Of a DNA stretch of 64,000 nt, positions 60,148 through 64,000 are shown one piece after another; positions within the stretch are counted from its first letter, which is position 1, and the number at the start of each line of letters is the position of its first letter. Under the pieces are notes generated by a model. That model saw only the letters and a list, made by a program, of their open reading frames with translations. It did no database searches and was not told where the DNA came from. Source of the stretch: Paenibacillus silvestris (GTDB lineage Bacteria > Bacillota > Bacilli > Paenibacillales > NBRC-103111); contig NZ_WTUZ01000007.1 of assembly GCF_009882985.1 (NCBI RefSeq), positions 31,576-95,575 of the forward strand. Reading direction: 5' to 3'. The position numbers and the translations under genes are program-made.

Positions 60148-60366
60148 TTACTCTAGTAATAACCTAATAAGCGGTTTATAAAGGGCATGAAGCAGTTGTG
60201 GGGGACCGGGTGTGTGAGGCAGATCAAAGTAGAACATCACCCATGCCACAAGGAGTATTGCAACAAACGTGGCCCGATCTCTGAATGGTTTTTGTTTCAA
60301 CTTCGGCCATTCTCGGCAAAAGATCAATATAACTGCTGCCGTAGCTCCATAGAAAACCCAATTCAT
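60148..60366 (-). CDS. Small two-helix protein of the germinant receptor operon (D subunit-like)
   Basis: 72 aa with two transmembrane helices (MNWVFYGATAAVILIFC and FVAILLVAWVMFYFDLP). It overlaps the C-subunit gene by 4 bp (ATGA) and sits between C and B. Small two-helix D subunits are known next to some Bacillus GerA-type receptors and tune germination rate. Identity is inferred from size, topology and position. Confidence 0.75.
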   Translation of the reverse strand: MNWVFYGATAAVILIFCREWPKLKQKPFRDRATFVAILLVAWVMFYFDLPHTPGPPQLLHALYKPLIRLLLE

Positions 60367-61544
60367 TGCTCCACCTCTTCATTGGGTATTCCCCCTGGAT
60401 AGTTGGTAAGACCAGGTCTTAATATATAAGCTTCAATTTCTGTACGTACTTCAACTTTAGGGAACAAGTCCTCCCATTGGTTTTTTACTTTTTCCCATTC
60501 CTTAGGATATTTCTTGTGAAACTCTGAGGCGAAGCCCAATACGTCCACCTTTATCTCTTGCTGCACAACTTGAATTGCAAGCAGGATCCGCTTGCGGACA
60601 TCTTCATTGAATGCCCTTTCTATCGTTTTAAAAGCTTCAGGCTTCATCGGATTCAGCATGCTGCCGTTTTGTACGATGTCTCCTTCCGTCTTTACTTTCA
60701 TGGTGATGATCCAATGATCCCCTTCAATTTTGGGTGTTAGCTTTACGCTTGCTTTAACCGGATTTAAAGACACCTTATCCTTTCCGTCACTCAGCTTAAA
60801 GGTACTTGTAAATTCCTCGATTTCATTCCTAATCCACATTACACCTCGAGTCTCTTTTTCTGAAATTTCCGCAACCATCTTATCTTTCTTGAAAATGGCG
60901 GATCCAAAAATGTAAGGAATCGTTTCATAGGATTTCACCTTATCTTCTGGCTGAAGAATTCTAATCAACGGAATGATGGCTGATTGAGAATCGCCTTTTA
61001 ACATAATGGATACTTGTTCCATCGTTGTACCAATTCCTGTCTTGTTTTGGGCTAGTTTTCGCAGTGCTGTTGCTGAAGTGCGTTCAAGAGGAGGAAGCAC
61101 CTTCAAGGTCTCAGATGCCATTCCTTCACTGACAAAAATAAAGGCGCGCTCTCTTGGCTGAGGGTGACGCACTAAAAAATCGAATTGCTCCCGGATTCCC
61201 TTCTTCGCGAAGTTTTCGCTGAATATGAATACCTTACATTGTCCCCAAAATAATTTTCGAGGAATTTTGGCTTGAAGCTTCGACAACGCATCGGCCGTAT
61301 CTTCCCCTTTTTCAGTGCGCACAATGGTTTGTCGTTCGCCGCCGCCGCCACCGCTTTCACCAGACGAGCCTTTTAGACTCTTGGGTATGAAAAATTGTGC
61401 GCTAATTTGAACTTGATTATTGACAGCAGTATCAAAAGCTATTGCTGTCACCAGAGCCAAATCGTTAATTTCCGTACGGTCCCAGCAGCCACTACTTATA
61501 CAACAAGTCAGGAAGGCGATCACTATGTTCAGTTTTGTTTTCAT
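60363..61544 (-). CDS. Spore germinant receptor subunit C (lipoprotein)
   Basis: 393 aa. Signal peptide with lipobox ISSGCWDRTEINDLALVTAIAFD, the strongly conserved Ger(x)C start. The middle has PRKLFWGQCKVFIFSENFAKKGI and FDFLVRHPQPRERAFIFVSEG; the C-terminal domain has LGFASEFHKKYPKEWEKVKNQWEDLFPKVEVRTEIEAYI. It is anchored outside the spore inner membrane. Coupled to the D subunit gene downstream; 24 bp after the A gene. Confidence 0.94.
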   Translation of the reverse strand: MKTKLNIVIAFLTCCISSGCWDRTEINDLALVTAIAFDTAVNNQVQISAQFFIPKSLKGSSGESGGGGGERQTIVRTEKGEDTADALSKLQAKIPRKLFWGQCKVFIFSENFAKKGIREQFDFLVRHPQPRERAFIFVSEGMASETLKVLPPLERTSATALRKLAQNKTGIGTTMEQVSIMLKGDSQSAIIPLIRILQPEDKVKSYETIPYIFGSAIFKKDKMVAEISEKETRGVMWIRNEIEEFTSTFKLSDGKDKVSLNPVKASVKLTPKIEGDHWIITMKVKTEGDIVQNGSMLNPMKPEAFKTIERAFNEDVRKRILLAIQVVQQEIKVDVLGFASEFHKKYPKEWEKVKNQWEDLFPKVEVRTEIEAYILRPGLTNYPGGIPNEEVEQ

Positions 61545-61568
61545 ATGGTTCGGTTCCTTCTAAAGAAA

Positions 61569-63158
61569 CTATCCCTCATCTTCCCTTCCTGGGGCCGGTT
61601 TTTGTTGTGGGGCTTGACGGTATTGATTAATCCCCTCGGTAAGGTGTGGACGTGTATCCATCAACCACAGAGGCGACCTGATGAGAGTGTCTCCAAGCTC
61701 TCTCATTCTAGGGGTAGACAGGGAAGATAGATATGGAACGCCGAAAGAGTGTAGTTGTAGCATATGAAGAATAATGGCGATGAAGCCCATCATGACACCT
61801 AGAAACCCTAGCGTTCCTGCCAGTATCATCATCGGAAAACGTAACATTCTGATGGCAATCCCCGTGATATATCTAGGTATCATGAATGAAGAGATGCCTC
61901 CGATGGCAACCACAATCACCATCGGTGCTGATATGAGCCCGGCCTGTACTGCCGCTTGACCGATGACGAGCGCACCAACGATACTGACAGCTGCACCAAT
62001 TTGTTTGGGCAATCGTACCCCCGCCTCACGCAGCGCTTCAAAGAAAATCTCCATAATCAAGGCCTCAACAAGTGCCGGAAAGGGGATCGCTTCTCTGGAA
62101 CTTGCCATGGAGAGGAGTAGGAATCCTGGGATCATCTCTTGATGAAAACTTAGAATTGCCACATACAACGACGGAAGAAAGAGAGAGAAAAAGGTAAATA
62201 CGTAGCGCATCCACCGTGTAAAAGTACCAATCAAAAATCCTTGATAATAATCTTCTTGACTCTGCATGATGGAGGAAAAGGTAATGGGAGCGATTAAGAC
62301 AAAAGGAGTCCCTTCCGTAATAATTGCTATTCTTCCTTCTAATAAATTGGCGCATGTTACATCAGGGCGTTCCGTGTTAAGCAATTGCGGAAAAGGAGTG
62401 TAAGGAAACTCCTGTAGCATCTCCTGAATATATCCGCTCTCCAAAATTCCGTCTATTTTAATGCTCTGGATCCGGTGCTTTATTTTGTTCACTACACTTA
62501 TATCCGCGATCCCTTCGATATACGCGATCACAATATTGGTTTGCGTGTATTCTCCGATGATGATGGACTCCATTTTTAAATGAGGACTTTTGATAATCCG
62601 ACGAATTTGAGATGTATTAACTCGTAAGGTTTCCGTAAACCCCTCTCGAGGTCCTCGGATCCCCGCCTCAGCTGAAGGCTCCTCAATAGCGCGCTTTTCC
62701 CATTTGGTTAACCCTAATGCGAGCCCGCGAGTCTCGTTATCCATCAACAGGATCGGAAAGCCGTTTGAAAGATATTCGATGCATTTGGGGAAGGTGTTGA
62801 ATTCTTTCACTTGAGTTACGGCCAAGCGCTGTACGACGGCTTTCAGCATGTCGGTACGTTCCCCAAGTTCCTCCTCACGTATGAGAGGTGTAAAAACATA
62901 CTCCTCTATCCCCACTGCATCAGATAAACCTTCAACATAAATTAGAATTGCTTTCGTATTTTTACCAATGTTAAAGGAACGGAAAACCACATCCGAACAC
63001 TTGGCATAAATCGAGTAAAGAATATCTTGATTTTGCTCCAAATTAGGGTATAGCTCCTGTAGATTTGGATTTTAGCTTTGTGGTTCATGATCAAGATTCA
63101 TAGTTGGTTTCGTTCCTGATTTTTTTAAAAGGGATTTAATAAAACCAAGCTTCCTCAT
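61569..63158 (-). pseudogene. Spore germinant receptor subunit A with a stop at codon 29
   Basis: ATG 63158, preceded by GGAGGG, opens a frame reading MRKLGFIKSLLKKSGTKPTM plus NLDHEPQS, then TAA at 63074-63072. The same frame continues NPNLQELYPNLEQNQDILYSIYAKCSDVVFRSF, the usual GerAA linker and start, and runs 490 codons to 61569 with all landmarks (VLLMDNETRGLALGLTKWEKRAIEEP; LNTERPDVTCANLLEGRIAIITEGTPFVLIAPITF; about five C-terminal helices). Either the gene is inactivated by a nonsense change or translation restarts at TTG 63041, where AGGAG stands 11 nt upstream. A sequencing error is the other option. Confidence 0.8.
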
Positions 63159-63196
63159 CGCGGTCTAATCCCTCCAATTAAATCCTTTATTTTTTT

Positions 63197-63226
63197 TTAG
63201 TGCGCTCTTTCTTCCTTATTTATGCA
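63197..63226 (-). promoter_or_regulatory. Possible sigma-G promoter of the gerA-type operon
   Basis: On the minus strand TGCATA, 18 bp, CACTAAA about 40 bp upstream of the ribosome binding site. This resembles the forespore sigma-G consensus (TGAATA-17/18-CATACTA), expected for germinant receptor operons. Confidence 0.45.
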
Positions 63227-63394
63227 AAAACGAGTACGGCAAGTAAGGAGCCATTTTTTCGAATTACCGCACGCTGTCGGTTAATTTTTTTTGGCTTATT
63301 TTAACACAAATTTGGTACTAAACTCCCGTTAGCTGAGAACAGGTATTTAATCCAATCCAATAGCCAGATGCCGTCGAAATACATCCGTCGGGAA
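63227..63394. other. Spacer with a partial repeat arm
   Basis: No gene. Positions 63312-63340 contain one arm of the intergenic repeat (TAAACTCCCGTTAGCTGAG). Confidence 0.4.
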
Positions 63395-63440
63395 TGGGAT
63401 CAAGTTCTTGTCATTGGGTTTTGACACGAACTTGATCCCA
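63395..63440. repeat. Long hairpin with 18-bp arms
   Basis: TGGGATCAAGTTC-T-TGTCA pairs with TGACA-C-GAACTTGATCCCA across a short loop, one mismatch. It lacks a T tract. A related GTTCTTGTCA motif recurs at 63485. Not part of the main repeat family. Confidence 0.6.
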
Positions 63441-63444
63441 TAAA

Positions 63445-63475
63445 ATAAAAAAGCCGCGATTTACGCGGCAATTAA
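63445..63475. terminator. Short terminator-like hairpin
   Basis: GCCGCG-ATTTA-CGCGGC preceded by A-rich DNA; on the minus strand it is followed by TTTTTTATTTTATG, so it would end transcripts coming from the right edge. Confidence 0.65.
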
Positions 63476-63629
63476 TGAGATAATGTTCTTGTCACCATTG
63501 TTGGTGTTGTTGTCGGTTGACAACTCTTAAAGAAGATCGGTATTTAAACATTCAGTAACGCATTCTTTTAATTCTTCGTACACAACGAGAAGTCGAAGCC
63601 GACCAGCGGACCCGTTGTTCATATCGAAA

Positions 63630-63672
63630 AAAGGTGCAACACCCTCAATTTTTTTGAGTTTGCTACACCCTT
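63630..63672 (-). terminator. Terminator of the right-edge gene pair
   Basis: Minus strand GGTGTAGCA-ACTC..GAG-TGTTGCACC stem with wobble pairs, followed by TTTTTTC. Confidence 0.75.
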
Positions 63673-63688
63673 TTCTATTTAACGTTTT

Positions 63689-63829
63689 TCAGTGGCCTCC
63701 CCCGCCTGTGGGCTTTTTGCCTATTCCCGGCAGCCCAACAGTTGTTGATGCCGCAAGCCAACGAGCATATTCGAGAATTTTTTCATATTTTTGGTTCTCA
63801 TGGTGGACCCTTACCCATCTAATTTTCAT
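63689..63829 (-). CDS. Small basic protein, coupled to the upstream gene
   Basis: 46 aa from ATG 63829 (51 from ATG 63844): [20 protein letters not shown] followed by [20 protein letters not shown] and TGGGGH. Basic, soluble, glycine-rich tail. It overlaps the 3' end of the upstream frame, with GGGGCTGAGG before the ATG, and has its own terminator. Unknown family. Confidence 0.55.
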   Translation of the reverse strand: MKIRWVRVHHENQKYEKILEYARWLAASTTVGLPGIGKKPTGGGGH

Positions 63830-64000
63830 GTTCCTCAGCCCCATCGTGCTCTTTGTTTCCAAATTTATCCAATAATACATGCACTTCACTTTTTGATTTG
63901 GCGTTCATCAAGCTGGTTCTGAGTTCACTTGCCCCTCGAAACCCACGGACATAGATTTTGAAGAAACGGGTAAGCGCACTAAACGAACGTGGTTCCTCTG
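63819..64000 (-). CDS. C-terminus of an unidentified protein, 5' end outside the window
   Basis: The minus strand is open from the right edge to TAG at 63821-63819, reading [20 protein letters not shown], then [39 protein letters not shown]. It has real-protein composition and overlaps the next small gene, so it is probably genuine. I do not recognise it; pairs of this type suggest an accessory or mobile module beyond the edge. Confidence 0.5.
   Translation of the reverse strand, partial: EEPRSFSALTRFFKIYVRGFRGASELRTSLMNAKSKSEVHVLLDKFGNKEHDGAEEHEN

Noticed and set aside
63615..63875. 86-codon plus-strand frame
   Set aside because: It covers a terminator and is antisense to the more convincing small coupled gene.
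1..64000. tRNA, rRNA or known riboswitch
   Set aside because: I looked in the intergenic gaps and saw no cloverleaf with CCA-proximal features or recognisable riboswitch core; a covariance-model search would be needed to exclude weak cases.

Overview
The window looks like a chromosomal stretch of a spore-forming Bacillota, most likely Paenibacillaceae (Paenibacillus/Cohnella type). The grounds are a gerA-type germinant receptor operon, many AraC-controlled sugar/oxidoreductase clusters, an MsmX-dependent-style sugar ABC importer without its own ATPase, GGAGG-type ribosome binding sites and frequent GTG/TTG starts. I see no rRNA, tRNA or CRISPR array.

Layout. 1-2.1 kb: end of a HAD phosphatase, an unrecognised protein and a TIM-barrel sugar isomerase. 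2.2-3.3 kb: two genes reduced to deletion relics. 3.3-8.5 kb: MFS exporter, DinB, aldo/keto reductase and SDR on the minus strand, divergent from a YqhC-like AraC regulator. 8.7-9.3 kb: decayed IS3-type transposase. 9.6-12.4 kb: VOC protein, NIPSNAP, nitroreductase and a frameshifted cupin, mixed with fragments of an araC and a nitroreductase gene. 12.5-15 kb: small accessory genes. 15.3-24 kb (minus strand): lutABC, then FAH-family hydrolase, SDR, an amidohydrolase scar, AKR and an 899-aa UxaA-type dehydratase; together these read as an oxidative deoxysugar (L-fucose or L-rhamnose) pathway ending in pyruvate plus lactate, with LutABC burning the lactate. A divergent AraC gene flanks it. 25-32.8 kb (minus strand): one operon with Gfo/Idh, lipoprotein binding protein, two permeases, a PhyH-type dioxygenase, a TIM-barrel isomerase and a second Gfo/Idh, divergent from another AraC gene. 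34-35 kb: a DUF3626 protein. 35.6-59 kb: accessory zone of CAP lipoprotein, TagO-like transferase, aldo/keto reductases, SgrR-like protein, two-component system, serine hydrolase, nuclease lipoprotein and several orphan immunity-like genes, interspersed with at least 15 copies of a 70-110 bp intergenic repeat. 59-63.2 kb: gerA-type operon (A, C, small D, B) whose first gene carries an early stop. 63.7-64 kb: end of an unknown gene pair.

The strongest unexpected signal is a shared promoter block. A 19-20 bp motif (core GATTAGGCAATCATTTGAG) lies at exactly the same distance from a CATAAT-like -10 box in four places (about 7.45, 10.35, 11.9 and 57.34 kb). Two of these sit beside nearly identical AraC DNA-binding domains, so they look like one oxidoreductase regulon. 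The second theme is decay. At least eight genes survive only as scars, some with N- and C-terminal pieces joined by an internal deletion, and three otherwise intact-looking genes carry one disabling change: gerAA (stop), cupin (frameshift) and the CAP lipoprotein (ATG replaced by ATA).
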